From Helochares maculicollis (Eukaryota; Arthropoda; Insecta; Coleoptera; Hydrophilidae), in contig JAWQRO010000434.1 in NCBI GenBank assembly GCA_033557835.1, forward strand, positions 1-39,084: a DNA stretch of 39,084 nt, in the 5' to 3' direction. Under the pieces are notes generated by a model. It saw only the letters and a program-made list of their open reading frames with translations, ran no database searches and was not told the origin of the DNA. This document shows, piece by piece, positions 9,039 to 24,000 of the stretch. The position numbers were made by a program, and so were the translations under genes. Positions within the stretch are counted from its first letter, which is position 1; the number at the start of each line of letters is the position of its first letter.

Positions 9039-12000
9039 CTTAAACACTCCGATTTAGAGATATTGTCTACAAATATTATCAATAATATACTTACCAAAGG
9101 CAAAGAAGAGACGAAATTGTGTATGTTGGCGTTTTTGGCGGCAGCTATGATTTCATTTCGATCCACGATCCTGTTGTTGTCTCCATATGCTATGTTTTCG
9201 GCAATCGTTCTGTCGAACAGATTTGGCTCTTGCGAGACGATCCCTAAATATGACCTCAAGTTTGAGAGTTTCATGCTCTTTAAATTCCTTTCGTCGATGC
9301 TGATCGATCCGAATTTCGGGTCGTAAAATCGCGCTAGCATTTGGATGATCGTTGATTTTCCGCAACCGCTCGGCCCTACGAGTGCTATAGTCTTCGAATT
9401 GCTTATGGCGAGATTTAATCTCTTCAATATAGTTATGTGGGGCCGAGATGGGTATGAAAACGAGACATCTTTATACAATATATCTCCGTTCTCCTAAAAA
9501 AACAAAGAAAATTCGTGTTTTTACATGAGCTAAATAGTGTTAACTTTATTGAACGTTTAGTTACCATAACGAACGTGGTGGCGTTGGGCGCATCGCAGAT
9601 GGCTGGGACCCTGTGGAAGAACGTGAATATTTTCGCGCTGGCGTTCAGTGCTTTTTGGAAGTTTGGTGAAAAGGCCATAGCGTTACCCATTGACCAGGCT
9701 CCTGTGATTAAAGCTTCTGACACTCTGCAAAACAAATGTAGTAAGATTAGAAACTCTCGGGTTGTTATTTCATAAAACGTACTTGAAAATAATACCGTAG
9801 TGAACATTATGATGAGCTACCAAAATACCTCCATAGTAGATTGATGCGGCGTAGGAGAAAAACATCAAGCTTCTCGCCAAGCCCAGAGCTATTCCTCGTA
9901 CGTGAGCGGTTCGTTTGGATTTGCTGTAGTAAGGCATCAGGGCCTTTACGTATGAGTTGTAAAATTCATCTTCGGCTCCCAAAGCGGAAACTGTTCGAAT
10001 GTTCGCTATTGCTTCGATTGCTAGCTGCAATAATATAGAAATTTTTTTCATATGGTCTGTCTCGGACTATTCAGAAGAAGATTCGTCTTCGTAAAATATA
10101 TAAAAATTTAAAGGTACAATACTTCAGGAAATTACTACTAATCATGTAAAATGATTTACTAGTAAAAAGTGTTTTAATTGGAATGGGTCGATGATGGTAG
10201 CCTATGGTAGCCATGTTGTTTAGGTGGCCTCTGTCTAATCTATAGCTTATTATTCAGTCACTGATGGCAAATCAGTATGACAAGTTACACATTTGAGCAG
10301 CAATTCTAAATGTTTTATTGTCAAAATAAATGCTCGTTAGTGTAAACGCTGCGCTCATAGCGCTCTTTAAAATAAACTTTCTAACATTCGGTGGCCAAAC
10401 TCGAAATGACTGGCTCGGTAAAGAACCACCTAATACCTGTACATTAAAGAAACGCCGGATCGTTCGGGAAAGTTGTCGCGGTCCGATAAATTATGCAGAA
10501 GAGCCTGTTGCAGTCAATTTCTCGCCGTGCACAAGAACACGACCTTTCGCTGACTTCAACTTGGAGAATTTTTCGTTCTAATTTAGCCCTACACCCGTAC
10601 AAGATCCAACTGAGCTTCGTGTTCAAAGTAAATGACCATAGAAAATTTGGTTTTTTTCGCTGACTGGGCTATGAAGCGTTAGAAAAAGGGCCGTAATTTT
10701 GGTCGCAAAGTCATATTTAGTGCCAAAACGCATTTTGGATGAATGTGGTTATCTGAAAAGTAATATTTACTCACATAAGTATTTTTAAATTTTTTTAATA
10801 TTTTAAAATCGAAATTTAACTCCTATTTACATCCTGTTAAACCCCGATTATTAAATAAATAGCTGAAACGTATAGAAATAAATAAGAAGAATGACGAGAA
10901 ATATATAAACGTAACAGTGCAGATAGAAAACTTGAAGGCGAAAAATTTGAAAGCTCGAGAGACAAAAGTCCCCAATGAAAAATAAAAAAGAGAGACGTTA
11001 TCTGAAGTATACCAGAAGTATAAGAGAAATCGGAAAGTAAAATAAATTGGTCGTTAAAATAAAGCTAGCGATTTGTTATTTTCTACGTCTTAAATACCAT
11101 TAAACATTTCTAGATGCAAAATGTCGACACGGAGCACCAAAACAGCTATTTTTATATTTTCAATGTTTCACATTAAATCGGACGTGATAACACTTGAAAT
11201 TCGCGCCCAAATGCTAAACATTACGAAAATGTAAACTATCTACAACTCCAGAGTTTTTGGCCACTCTCGAAACATGGGTAGTAAATGTAAATCTCAATTA
11301 TTAGAGTTTGTTACTGGATAGTCTGAAAAGTAGTTTTCCTAATGAGAAACTGTCCTCATTTTCATTGTACACATTTGCACCATAATGTATTTTGTTGCTT
11401 CCAAAAATTTGGCGTGACAAAAACGTCATGAAACTTTTTTGCTCGGCTTACTCGGGATTCGCTCGCTCATCACACTGTTAAAAACTCAAAAGGTTTGCTG
11501 TAACGCTTTCATATTTCTATTATTTTAAGCGTTTATTTATGCAGATTTTTTTATGTGTGTTTAGGATCTACATAAACTGTAAGGGATTGCTACACTTTTC
11601 ACTGCTGATGATTATCTTTAAAAATAAAATAATTTTAATAATTTATGCCACTTACAAGTAGTAAGTAAAGCTTATTTGTTTCATTATATACAACAACCTT
11701 GAATATTGAACAAAACTTAATTTTTTTAATTAAATAGGTCGCTTATAGGGAATGGAATATAAATTCTAAGCTTAAGCACTGAAATTTGTTGCTGGATAAT
11801 CTGGAAAAGGTTAGATATTTTCTTGAATGATATGGAGAGAGAGAGTGGGTCCATAGTTTCAGAAAATACTGGAATTTCTGCATAATGATAAATTGTTATT
11901 ACTTCAAAGAACGAAGACGCTTTCGCTTCGCTCGCTCAAGATTAACATTTTCCTCTTTTTGCAATATTTCTACGTGCATATTCAGTTAACTCCAAAAAAG

Positions 12001-15000
12001 CGAACGGTATTTTGAGTTTTTATGCTTTTTAGTGAGACTCATATGGTTTTAATATTGTTGAATTGGAGTTATTTGCTGATATATGAAGCTACACTAGGAA
12101 ACGTTTAAACTTTTATATTCTTTAAGGTATTTTTAGGATCTACAATTTCGTCAAAAGATTACCAAACTTTTTAATGTTGAAGACCTTTCGAAAATGTACA
12201 TTCAACTTTTTCAATATTTGTACATTAAGTAAAGCGTTTCAATGACAATACAAAGCTCAAGAACTGAGCCTCATGTTTTGAGCAGATGCTGTTTGTTTTG
12301 TTGGCATTTGTACTTCAATTAGTAAATACAAAGTTCAAACATTGAAATTTGTTGCCAGATCATCTGGAATATACAGGAAACCAGATAAACATCAAAAATA
12401 TGTTCGCAAGACAACAAACATTACGGCGGAACACCAGACATTTAATGAAAATAAGGAGCTCAAAAATGACGTGAAGAGTTTGGAAGAAATAGGGAAAAAA
12501 TTAAATAAAGTAAAAAATATCATGATTAGTAATAAACAAAAAATATGGAGATGTGATATTAATATATAAAAAGACGAGTAGGAAAGAGAAACCAAGGAAT
12601 AGAAAGTTAGGTAGGAAAAGAAGGAGAAAAACCATAAATTATTGACCACATGTTGATTAACAACAAAATTCATATAGGATATAAAAATAAAATGGGGTTT
12701 TGGAATGAAAACATATGAAAAAAACATTTTAAGTTAAAGAGTAAAAACCACAAAATATCAAATACATAGAAAACACGGACGTTTCTAGAAAAATTGAAAC
12801 TGGAAAAACTGTTTAGATGTAAAAGTTGTTCCAGATTTTATTTTCTCGGTTGCTTCGATTTTCCACAACTTTATTCAAATTTCTCACATTTTCATGATTA
12901 TTGATTATTAAGTAGATTTATGGCTAATTTTAACTACAACTTATTTCTAGAAATTGTTTTGAAGGCAATTTAAGACTAATTCTTATTACTTTCATGATTA
13001 ATCTTCAAGTAACTTAGGATATAAAAAGTCTTTTCTATATTTCTTTATTAATTATAAATTCTTAAGATTTTAACTAGATTTCTCAGGTTCTACTTTCGTT
13101 TTCAACAGTAGAATTGTTAAATTTTTAAATACTTTACAATTAAAAAAATTGTTATATTTTTATTGTTTTGTAGATTTAAGTATTTTTTAGTGTCTTTTAT
13201 AAGAAAAAATATAAAATATTTATATACATATATACATTTTACAATTTAAAATAGCAAGAAAAATCGTAAAATACGAACAACAATTTAAAATTACAATACA
13301 GTGTTAATCGTTTTTTTTTTATTTAGGTTGGCCATCAAGCAGATTTTTACAAATAATAAAATTATCTACCAGTGTAGTAAAAACACCTATAAATTGTCTC
13401 AAATTCAGCTTCAGCACCAAATTGAACGTGAATTTCGAGTTAATTCAATAGTTGTTCATTAAATTTAACAATTTAATTTGAAGTTTTGTCATGTTATATT
13501 TTTAACCTTGATGTTTCATCCTGGATCTTTTAATTAGTAGCTGTTTTATTTTTGATCTTGTAATGTGAGAGTTTTAATCACTAAACGATTATTTTATTCC
13601 TATAATCGTCAGGTTTTAATCCTGATAATTTTAAATATTTCGTTTCAATTATTTGCTTGTAATCTTTTAATCTAAATTTTTCAATGACGGAAATTAATTT
13701 TTAAACGCGATATTTAATTGTAATCCATAGTCCATATGTTAATTTAATATTCTCAGTTCCTTTATAAAAAATTAATAACACTTGTTTCTCACCAATTTCT
13801 TTTTAACAAATAAAATATTATTTTGTAGACAATGCCTTACAGCCAAAATAATTAAATCTTAAGGAAGGATTATTAGATACTGCGTAATTAACTATTTGAT
13901 TGATTTACATTCAATATAGAAATTCACTATTCTACTTTATAAAAGATATCTAGACTTATTTTTATACTGATACTACTACTAGTGATACTATAGATGTAAA
14001 TATATTTATATATTTACATAATAAATCATTACGTTATGAAATCATACATAACGTATATGATTAAATGTAAATAATAAAAATGAAGTCGGACTAAATTTTA
14101 AGTAATTTAAGAATTAAAAGCATCAACCTGAGCATCCAGAAAGAAAAAGCTTCGTAACGTACCTTAGCGGAATTCTCCAAAGATTCGTTTGTCTCTCGCA
14201 TATCCAATTGAACGACTTTCTGTTCCAAATATATAGCTATCAATATAAATGGAAAGAATGACAGAGAGACCAAGGCCAGTTTCCATTCAAAATACATAGA
14301 AAATCCAACAGCTAAAGCTAGAGTTGACAAAGCATTCAAAACAGTCCCGATTGGCTGTCCAGAAACCTTCAAAATATTCATTTCTATTATTGCTGCTACT
14401 GCTATTATTATTATTTTACTTACACCTTGAACTGAAGCAGCATCCACAGATAATCGCGTACATAAAGCACCTACCCCATTTTCTTTCTTGTCGTACCAAC
14501 CGATTTCTTGCTTGAGCATCGTAGCGTAAGTTATATGCCGCACTCTCATCGTTAATTTTTCTCCGGCAATAGAAAACATGTACATTTGGAAAAAAGTTGC
14601 GATTCCCGTCACGACACCGATCACAAAGAAAAATATGCTATAGAGATTCGCCTGGTTTTGCATTTCCTCATCGTCTGAATCGGCCAACGTCTGGAATGAT
14701 CAAAATTACAAGTTTTAAGAAACTCAAAAACTGTCTTAGGGATTTAACTTACCCCAATTATATCGCCAAATACTATGGAATAAAGTGGCAAAGCCGCTCC
14801 TGTTAGTATTGAACAAACGCACCCAATGAAGATATGTCCCAGTTCAGGCTTGTTAAGCTTCATAACTTTCCAAAGGGTGCCTTTGACTCGCGGATCTTCT
14901 TCTTCTATTATCTATAATAAAAGCACCGCAACATTTTCATCAATACCTCAGATCAAACCCTACAATTAGAACTATCGACATTTAGAAAAATGTTTCTGCT

Positions 15001-18000
15001 TCAAGTGACAAAATTGTAGCCTAAATTTTTCATTAAAAGTAATAAGTCGCGGGATTTACTGTCTTCCCACAAATGCCATTACATCTTGCAGTTTATTAGT
15101 CACATGAAATTTGCTTACATGAAAGTAATTGTTAGGCCATTTTATTTTTCCCAATTTCACCATATTTTTTTATAAATAGAATATGAATACGTCCACGAAA
15201 TGTATATTAACTTTAGTGTGGCCATAGTTATTATATAGTAGTACAGTAGAATCCATTTATTATGACTCTGCCTTTATTGACCAACTGCTTAATATGACGT
15301 CATTACGCAGAGAAGTTTGGTTTTCATATAAAATTCTTTATAATAAACTTGGATGTACTAACTTCGCTTCTAGTGACATGTTGCTTATAATGATCCTTTT
15401 TTAATAGATTATGTTTGATTGTAGTGATCGACATGATTTCTAACAGGAGGAGAATCGAGAATCGAGGAGAACGGTGCAATAATGTGCAGATTAGAAAATG
15501 GAGAATCAAACTCATCTCTAGCAAAGGAATTTGGGAGTGGGTCATTCTCACTCTCAATGATTTTCAAAAACAAGAACCAGATTAAGGATTACGAGTCAGA
15601 GGCCCCATATTACAGAAAAAGGCAATTATTTTTTCCGCGCGGTTTGGTATTCTCGACTTCAAATGTTCTGCGAGTTGGATAAGTCGTTTTAAAGTTCCAA
15701 ATAGCATTATGGCGGTAAAAGTTGTCAGTGAATCTTCGTCTGTGGATCAAAATTCAATAAAAAACTGGTTGACGTCGGTATGGCCTAGTGTACATAGTCA
15801 CTTTTCCGATGATGAGATATTTAATGCAAATGAAATTGGACTATTTTACAAATTAATGCTGGACAGAACTTTAAAATTTAACGGTAAGAATTGTAGTGGA
15901 GGAAAGTTATTGAAAGATTGAATATGGATGGCACAGAGAAAAAGAAATTGCTCGTTGTTGTGAAGTCAAAAAAACCAAGATGTTTTAGTGTTAAATCGAT
16001 TATGCAAGCAATCATAAAGCTTGGATGACGTCAGATTTTTTTGAAAAATATCTACAAGATTGGAGTCGCGATTTGATGAAGAAGGGAGGAAATATTTTAT
16101 TGCAGGTTGATAATTGTCCGGCTCATCCCAAAGTTACAGATTTAAAGTCTATAACATTTGTTTTCCGTCCGCTGAATGTAATATCAGTTTTACACCCAAT
16201 GGACCAAGAAATAATACGGTCACTCAAAACTAATTTTAAAAAGAATGTTGTGCTTAAAATGATTCATTGTCTTGATATTAATGAAAATCACTCTTATAGA
16301 AAAATAAATGTGCTAGATGCAATTTTTAAATGTTTATGATGCGTGGAACAAAATGTCACAACTACCATCCACAAATGTTTCAAACATTCAGGATTGAATA
16401 AAAAATCAAGACGGTTTACCTGTTCAAACAGCATAATATGAATTCTTTGTGGCTACGAAATTGAAATTCAGATTCAGTACCGGGAATATGGGAAGATTAT
16501 GTTGACACCGATAGTGCTCTCCTCACATCCGAAGAAATCACAGATAATATTATCGTACAGAACATTAAAGCTAATGAACATCGCGAAAGTGATGGGGAAA
16601 AAGAAATCGAAGAAAATCTACCACAGAAAAGACATTAACGGCTGCAGAATTATTAGCACGATTTGTTCATGGTAATACTGAAAATGATAATTTAACCATG
16701 CCGATGTGTTCTTTACACAATAGTATTATATAATGTTATTACAATATAAGAAAAATACAAAAGCAAACGTTATTGATTTCTTATATAAATATAAAAATAT
16801 ACAATAAAAATGTACTTTGGATTGAATATGCAGTTTCTGTCTATTAAAATAAATACATGTATGCCCAACAAAAACATGAGTTTGATTATTGTCTACAAAA
16901 TGCTTTCTATGACGTCCGCTTAGTATGACGTGTTTGTCATTTACCTTTGATGTTATTATAAAGGGATTCCACTAAGAGGAATGCTGTCTTAAAGTCGTTT
17001 AGAACAAGTTAACCTACATAATGAAATATTAGCAGTTCTGGTACTTATATGAGAAAATACAGTTGAAAAGATTTTGATACAATTTTTTTGACATTTATTT
17101 CCTAACTAAAAATATTGGTTATATATTTACAACATGAAAACTGGATTTTCTTCAATCTTGTTCCTTCTTAGAGCTCAATACTATTTAAAAGAAAGCAAGG
17201 CATGAACTGATTACAGCTGCCCCGATCCTGATGTTTATATCAGAAAAAGAGTTGATTAAGTAATTTAAAAAAAATATATCGTTGCAGAAACTGCTTCAAA
17301 AATGTTTGTCGCTTTGTAGCTTGTAGCTCAATGCTACTAAATTTTTACGTTTATTGCTCATTTTTTAAATGTCCGGCAATAGGAACCTAGAACAATACCC
17401 TGTATGCAAATAATATTAAATTAAAATTATCTATTGCCTTATAGACATGAAAGATTCACATATAAATTTAAGTGAAGTATTAAATAAAGAAATTGTAAAC
17501 ATTTTGCCTTGATAATTAAAATTCTTTTAAAAATATAATATTTGACCTTTACAGGTTATATTTATTTATATATTGATACATACTTTTAAAGTATACTAGT
17601 TGTTCTAGGGGTTTACAGCTTAAGTAAAAATGGGATAACAAGAAGTGTAGCAAAACTACAGAGCTCATAACGGTAAAGAAGAAAAAAACACTAGGAACTC
17701 AGGATAATTACATAGTGCTACAGCTGCAGATTGCTTCTTACATAGAATTTATGTTGAAATATTGGGTTGTCCGGAAAGTTCGTTCGCTTAATTCACTAGT
17801 TCACTTTTCATCACTTCTCATAACGTAGATTCTCTTCAAGCACTATCGTAACTTCCTTCCACCTATTCTTTAAACTGTTTACTATTGTTATCGTATAAGT
17901 GGTTTATAACGTTTAAAAAAAATTATGAAACGTGGAAAACGGATCAAATAATTTTCTACTGGTTACTTTTCCGTAACGGATGCTCTCAGATCAGGAAGGC

Positions 18001-21000
18001 CAAATGAAATTGTGTCTGAGGAAGTGAGAAACTTAATTATCGTTAATCACCACGTAACAGTTAGGGAAATAGCTGAAAGTATCCAGAAGTCAGTGTCAAA
18101 CGTTCATGGGGTTATAAAAGAGCTCGGATTTGTGAGTAAAATCTCTCACTGAAGATCAGGATCAGGAATAAAAACACACTGTTTCTTCAGAACCGCATCA
18201 CAGGGGATAAAAACTGGTGAACTCCCTCATTCCACCTCTAAAGCGGGCTTTCGCCTAAGGAACGAGTAGTCTTTTCGAGCTTCCCTCGACAAATCAAACG
18301 ATTAACGCGGACTATTAAACTGCGCAATTGAATAGATTGAAGACGGCATTGGAAGAAAAACGGTTCAGCCTCATTAATCGGAGTAACGTCATCTTTCACT
18401 AGGACAATGCACGCCCTGATACAGCCTTACAGACCGAAAGAAACTGTTGGAGCTTGGGTGGGAAGTTTTACCTCACCCACCGTATTCCTCAGACAGCGCA
18501 CTTTACGACTATCACTTCTTGCACAGTCTAAACAACCATTTGAGGTGTTTTTATTTTCGAAACGATGAGAAAGTTAAAGACGATGCTCAGCGCTTTTTTT
18601 TAAAAAATCCTCGAGAATTTTATCAGAGAGGAATTAAAAAGTTCCCAGGGAGAATGAAAGAGGTTATAGAAAAAGGGGAGATTCTATAATTGATTAAAAG
18701 AATTGTTTTGCTGTAAAAAAATTCTTTAAAAAACTGAACGAACTTTCCGAACAACTCAATACATCCGGTATTTCAAACCCTCAAGCTTTGTGAAACTCAG
18801 TAAAATATTTGAATCAGAGGGGCAATATCTTGTATTAATTCGTACAACTATTTTAACCCTTGAAAATCTTCTGATCTCCACAAAAAAAAATCAGTATCAA
18901 ATTTGTATTGTAGTTTGTAATTTTTTTCGGTTTCATGTGAAAATTGATAATAGAGCTATATCTTGGTTCAAAATTATTTTTAGTGTGGGATTTATATATT
19001 TATATATTTGTGACGTTTATTTTTAAATAACAAACGATATAATTTAAAAGTAAATATCACTTCTGACGAGGTTTTTGTAAAAGTGAACTGAAACTGTAAA
19101 GAGAAGTAGCTTTTAAACACTTCAAATCACTAAATAGCGTTTTAATCATAAGAATACAATTAAATATACTATCCTAGAGGGGCAAATATACCTTTTGCTC
19201 ATCAGACGCTATGGAAACCTTTTTTGAGTTCGCAACGTCTTTAGCGCTCGCAACTGTGCTATGACTCTCATCTGCTGCGATACTCTTTTCCTGCAAGTCC
19301 TCAGCATTCACTTGCGAAGTCACCAATTTGTGATACAATCCTTGTTTCTTCATCAATTCCTCATGGGTTCCTTCTTCAACTTTTTTACCATCGGCCATGG
19401 CCACGATTTTTTTCGCCCCTTTAATCGTTGAAAGCCTGTGCGCCACTATGATAGTTGTGCATTCCTTACTAGCCTAGAATGATGTTATAATTTTGTATTT
19501 GGTATTTACATTCTTTTACAACAAAACGACTTACCGAATCCAAAGCAGCTTGAACTTGAGCTTCGCTTGTCATATCTAAGGCCGAAGTGGCCTCATCCAA
19601 AAGTAAAATGGTTGGTTCTCTCACTAAAGCCCTTGCTATAGCAATTCGCTGCTTTTGACCTCCAGAGAGTTGAGCTCCTCTTTCCCCAACTATAGTATCG
19701 TATCCTTGTGGCAAAGCACTTATGAAATCGTGAGCATTTGCTTTTTTGGCTGCTGTTAATATTTGCTCCTTAGTGGCAGACATAAATCCATATCTAATGT
19801 TTTCTTCTATCGAAACATCAAACAAAATCGGTTCTTGCCCTACCATCCCTATGTGGTTCCTAAGATGCATTAAATCGTATTCTGTGATAGGCATGTCATC
19901 TACCAGTATCTAAAAGAAAAATTTAATGGGTAACTGCGTTTGCAAGTTACTTTAACTTTGAGACTTACATTTCCTGATTTAGAGTCGTAAAACCTCTGAA
20001 TGAGTTGAACTATAGTAGACTTCCCACTTCCAGAACTACCAACTAAAGCAACCGTCTCTCCTGGATTTATTTCTAAATTTAGGCCTTGCAAAACCTGTAA
20101 TACCGTAAGTTTGAGTACACAGCCAAGTTTATTTCTTAAATCTAGTGCATTTATTATGTATAGTTTACGCATAGATACCGTAACGTCAGGTCTTGAAGGA
20201 TAATTAAAACAAACATCCTTCAAAATAATGTGCCCTTTAATCTTGTTTTTCTTTCCATTCGATTTCGATTGGTTGATCACCGGCTGATTGTCGATGACTT
20301 CATACAGCTTACTTGCGGCCCCTTGAGCAATTCCAAATATGACGAAATATGGGGTGCATTGCCCAAAAAGCCATGTGGAATTCAGAATAGAGAAAAACAC
20401 CTAACAACAAACATAATATTCAGTACACTAAACTTTTTCAGTATTTAATAAGCATTTTGCAGGGTAGAGAAATCATGAAATAGTAATGAAATTAGTTATA
20501 CTGTATTAATAGGCAATATTTATTATTCGTCTTTTTTTGCTTTGGTTATTCTCTGGGCAGACTGATCGAAATCCGTTTCGTACTCAACAAAACAGATAAT
20601 CGTTTTTTGCACATTTCGACAACTTTGGACATCTAAAGAACTCGAGTCCCCATTCCAATCCTAAATCGAAATTATCTACATTTCCAATACATCCTCTTGT
20701 GTAAGATCCTCAGGAGCATTTTCCCACTACTACTCATCAGATTTATTAGGCGGTGTTACAATTTGTAATGTTTGTTTTTTAGGTATATTATAGTAAAGAA
20801 AATATCTAGCAGTGAATTGCTACCATCATGTCAGTGTATTTTCTTATAACATTCTATTCCTATGCTATATTTTTTATTTCGTTTAAAGGACTATTTTGCT
20901 ATACTTATTTATCAGAATCGCAAGTGTACATACAAAATTGTTTAGAACGGTCGCATATTTTACATTTTTTTATCTATCTTTGTTCTACACGTGTTGTGAA

Positions 21001-24000
21001 ATTCAGATTTAATTGCTACATTTATCATACGATGTTTATCTAGGCTTAAGTATTTGTGTTTGCGTTTTGTTTCTATTAGCTTGAGGATCTTATCCGTCAT
21101 TCATCTTTGTTTGGGATAAACTTTTTAATGCATTAATCTATTTAAGTTGTATTACAAATAATCGTTTTTCTATTGTTCGTTATGTATATATACTACATTG
21201 TATTCGAAGAAATGTTCAGACTGAAGATCTAATGTTTTGTTACTATTTTTGACAAAAATATCACATTTGCACCGCTATTGAGTCTTCGCTTTAGAACTTT
21301 CATACTTTTATTATCGTTTTTTGTTAAATTTCCTTTCTAATGAGATTGATTATATCGATATATTTTACTAGCACACGTTTATTTCAACTCGCCAATTTCC
21401 CTTAATCCTATAATTTATTTTTTTTCTCCTTCCACATATTCATATCGTAGATATCTTATGTTCCATTTGCGTGCTCTTTCTTTCTGCTATTTTTTGGAGT
21501 TTTTTTTGTTTTGCAAATATTTTTCATCCTAATTATAAGATTTGATTAAATCAGTATGTAAGCACTTCCTGATAGCAACATATTACAATTATGTCAATAT
21601 TAGTGTGCGAACAGGGTACTGCGACAAAAATCTATTGGAATATCAAAAATAAGCATTCATGAGGTCCATATCATGAAAATTTGATTTAATTCTTTTATTA
21701 TTAAGAATTTCCAATTAATTTATAGTACTAAACTCAGAACACATGAAAGTCCAAATAATCTTCGCTTACTACGAATTTGCTCGCTGGCTCATTCCTCGTT
21801 CAGTACAAATGCGTTAAGAAATGAACACATTTAAAAATTCAAAACTCGTAAAATGTTGTAGATTTACGTATTTATTGTTTTATGAAATTTTATTAATAAG
21901 AGTGCTCGTTCCTTAAAGCATCTTTAACTTGCGAATAAATCTTCAGACCTACAAATATTTTAAGGGCCCACCTACTAATCACCTCTGACAAAACTATCCT
22001 TAATAATTGATATCCCTTTGAAAATTTACACACAGGAGAAAATAGGAATACATAACCAATGAAATAAGCTTCCTGTACTCAGGGGTTACCCACTCATTCT
22101 CCGCCGAATGGATATACATTACTGATTGAACACACAACTGGCCGATTATAAATTTGCGAACGCATTTTTACTCGCTTCATTCGCTTGTATTGAGTTGCTC
22201 AGAAAGTTTGTTCGGCTTAAAGAAATTTATTTACATTTTTTTTACAACAAAATAAGTTTTTTAATCAATTATGTAATCTCATTTTTTATAACATCTTTCC
22301 ATCTCTTTGGGAGCTTTTTAATTTTTTTTTATAAAACTTGCGACATAATTTGTAATTGTAATTTCGGAAAAAAATGCGCTAAACGTCGTTTGTTGTTGAA
22401 CCCCAAACCTCACAAATGGTTCCTCAGACTGCGAAACAAGTGATAGTCGGGAGGGACAAAGTCTGGGGAGTTCGGTGGGTGAGATAAAATTTCCCACCCA
22501 AGCTCTGACAGGTCCGTAAGGCTCTGTAACGGCGCATGTTGTCATGGTGAAAGATGACGTTACCCCATTAGATGAGCCTGGGGACCGTTTTTCTTCCAAT
22601 GCCGCCTTCAATCTATCCCATTGTACGTTATAATAATCCGCATTAATTGTTCCATTTGTTAGGAGAAGATCGAAAAAGAACAGATGCTGTTTTTTCCTGA
22701 GATTATCACAGATATCAACGGGATTCAATGAGAGAGTGAGGTACCCACATATTTACTCACAAATCCGAACTCTTGTATATCCCCGTGCACGTTTGACACT
22801 GACTTCTGGATACGTTCAGCTATTTCCCTAACTGTTACGTGGGATTAACTATAATTCATTTTCTTACTTCCTGGGAAACAATTTCTTTTAGCCATTATGG
22901 AAAAGTTCCCAGTGGAAAATCATTTAAACCATTGCTGACAAGTTCGTTCATTTGGTCTGTTTTCTTTAAAAACAGAGTTTATTTTTTGGTTGACTTCAGC
23001 AGCCGTTTTACCTTTTCGGAAATAAAACAGCAAAATATGTCAAAAATGTTCTTTCCCACTCATGTTTTCAATTTTTAAAACATTATAAAACACTCACGAC
23101 AACAAGAAGACATGGAAGGAAGTTACAATAGCGCTTGAATAGAATCTACGTCATGAGAAATGACGAAAAGTGAACTAACAAATTAAGCGAACGAACATGC
23201 TTCAAAATATAACACTCAAACGTATTTTAGCAACAAAATGGCGACAAATATCCATTTCAGTTTTTAAACGTATTCATTACGAATATGCAAATTTTTATGC
23301 AAAAGTAAATGGAGATAAGAAAAATACATCACTTTTTGTGTAAATTCTCCCGCTATAAATTTCAATACTATAGTTTTGAATTTACTAAGTGCTAAGGAAT
23401 TACGAACCGAAATGCATTTCTTTAGATAAAATATCTTTTCCAAACCATGGCTCTGTGTTTTAATTCAAATGATTTCAAAAAAATGTACAAACGTTCAAAA
23501 AGACAATATTCATTATTAACATAAGTTTCGCTTAAGCGGGAAATCTCAAAAATCCTAAGCTGTTGCGGATTTGCGAATTTATTGTATTTTGAAATTATAC
23601 TTTTCAGCATGTTGATTCCTTAGCGCATTTGTGCTCTGTGAGTAAGTAATGCTTATTTAACTCTTAATCTATTCCGACGTTCCTAATATTTGAACATTTT
23701 TGGTTACCTATTAGAAGCAGTTAATAGAATATATCAAACTGTATTTTCGCTATTGTGTCGACGAATAAATACGTTTAAAGCTTAACAATCGTAATCTCTC
23801 GTAGATTTACATGTTTATTAAGTTTTAAAATCCGGCTCTTAATATATTTTGAGTTTCTCAATATTTAAAATATATATTTTAAACAATGATGTTTTCAGAT
23901 TCAGATCAGTTATGAAATAAAAATTCTTTTGCTTCGCTTAATTGGTGCATTGCTTTAGGGAAAATACATGCTTAAAATATGAATAAAAATTTTAATGAAA

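Larger units (their letters stand above)
14912..19191 (-). other. ABCB-R intron 10 (4.3 kb) with two decayed DNA transposons
   Basis: This GT-AG intron sits between the NBD1 linker and TMD2. It contains a pogo/Tigger-like element (15244-16974) and a mariner (17762-18759), both on the plus strand and so antisense to the gene. Positions 14912-15240, 16980-17760 and 18762-19190 are plain AT-rich sequence in which I see nothing else. Confidence 0.88.

Noticed and set aside
12342..12727. Overlapping open frames on both strands
   Set aside because: Purine-rich low-complexity DNA gives Lys/Glu- and Phe/Ser-rich frames on opposite strands. There is no family signal.
14367..14423. Reading frame running through SKIIIIAVAAIIEMNILK as an unusual insertion in TMD2
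   Set aside because: This is a 57 bp intron with GTAAGT donor, in frame by chance. Removing it gives the normal VQG-VSGQPIGTV sequence.
19900..20400. One continuous ABC-domain reading frame including residues SMRKLYIINALDLRN...
   Set aside because: The extra residues are a read-through 84 bp intron (20095-20178). A GTATCT donor and TTACAG acceptor restore the standard PDVT-VLQGL junction.
20520..20760. Minus-strand stretch reading like an acidic protein segment (VQKTIICFVEYETDFDQS)
   Set aside because: Interrupted by stops, no flanking exon signals and no recognisable family. It could be a transposon N-terminus, but I cannot support it.
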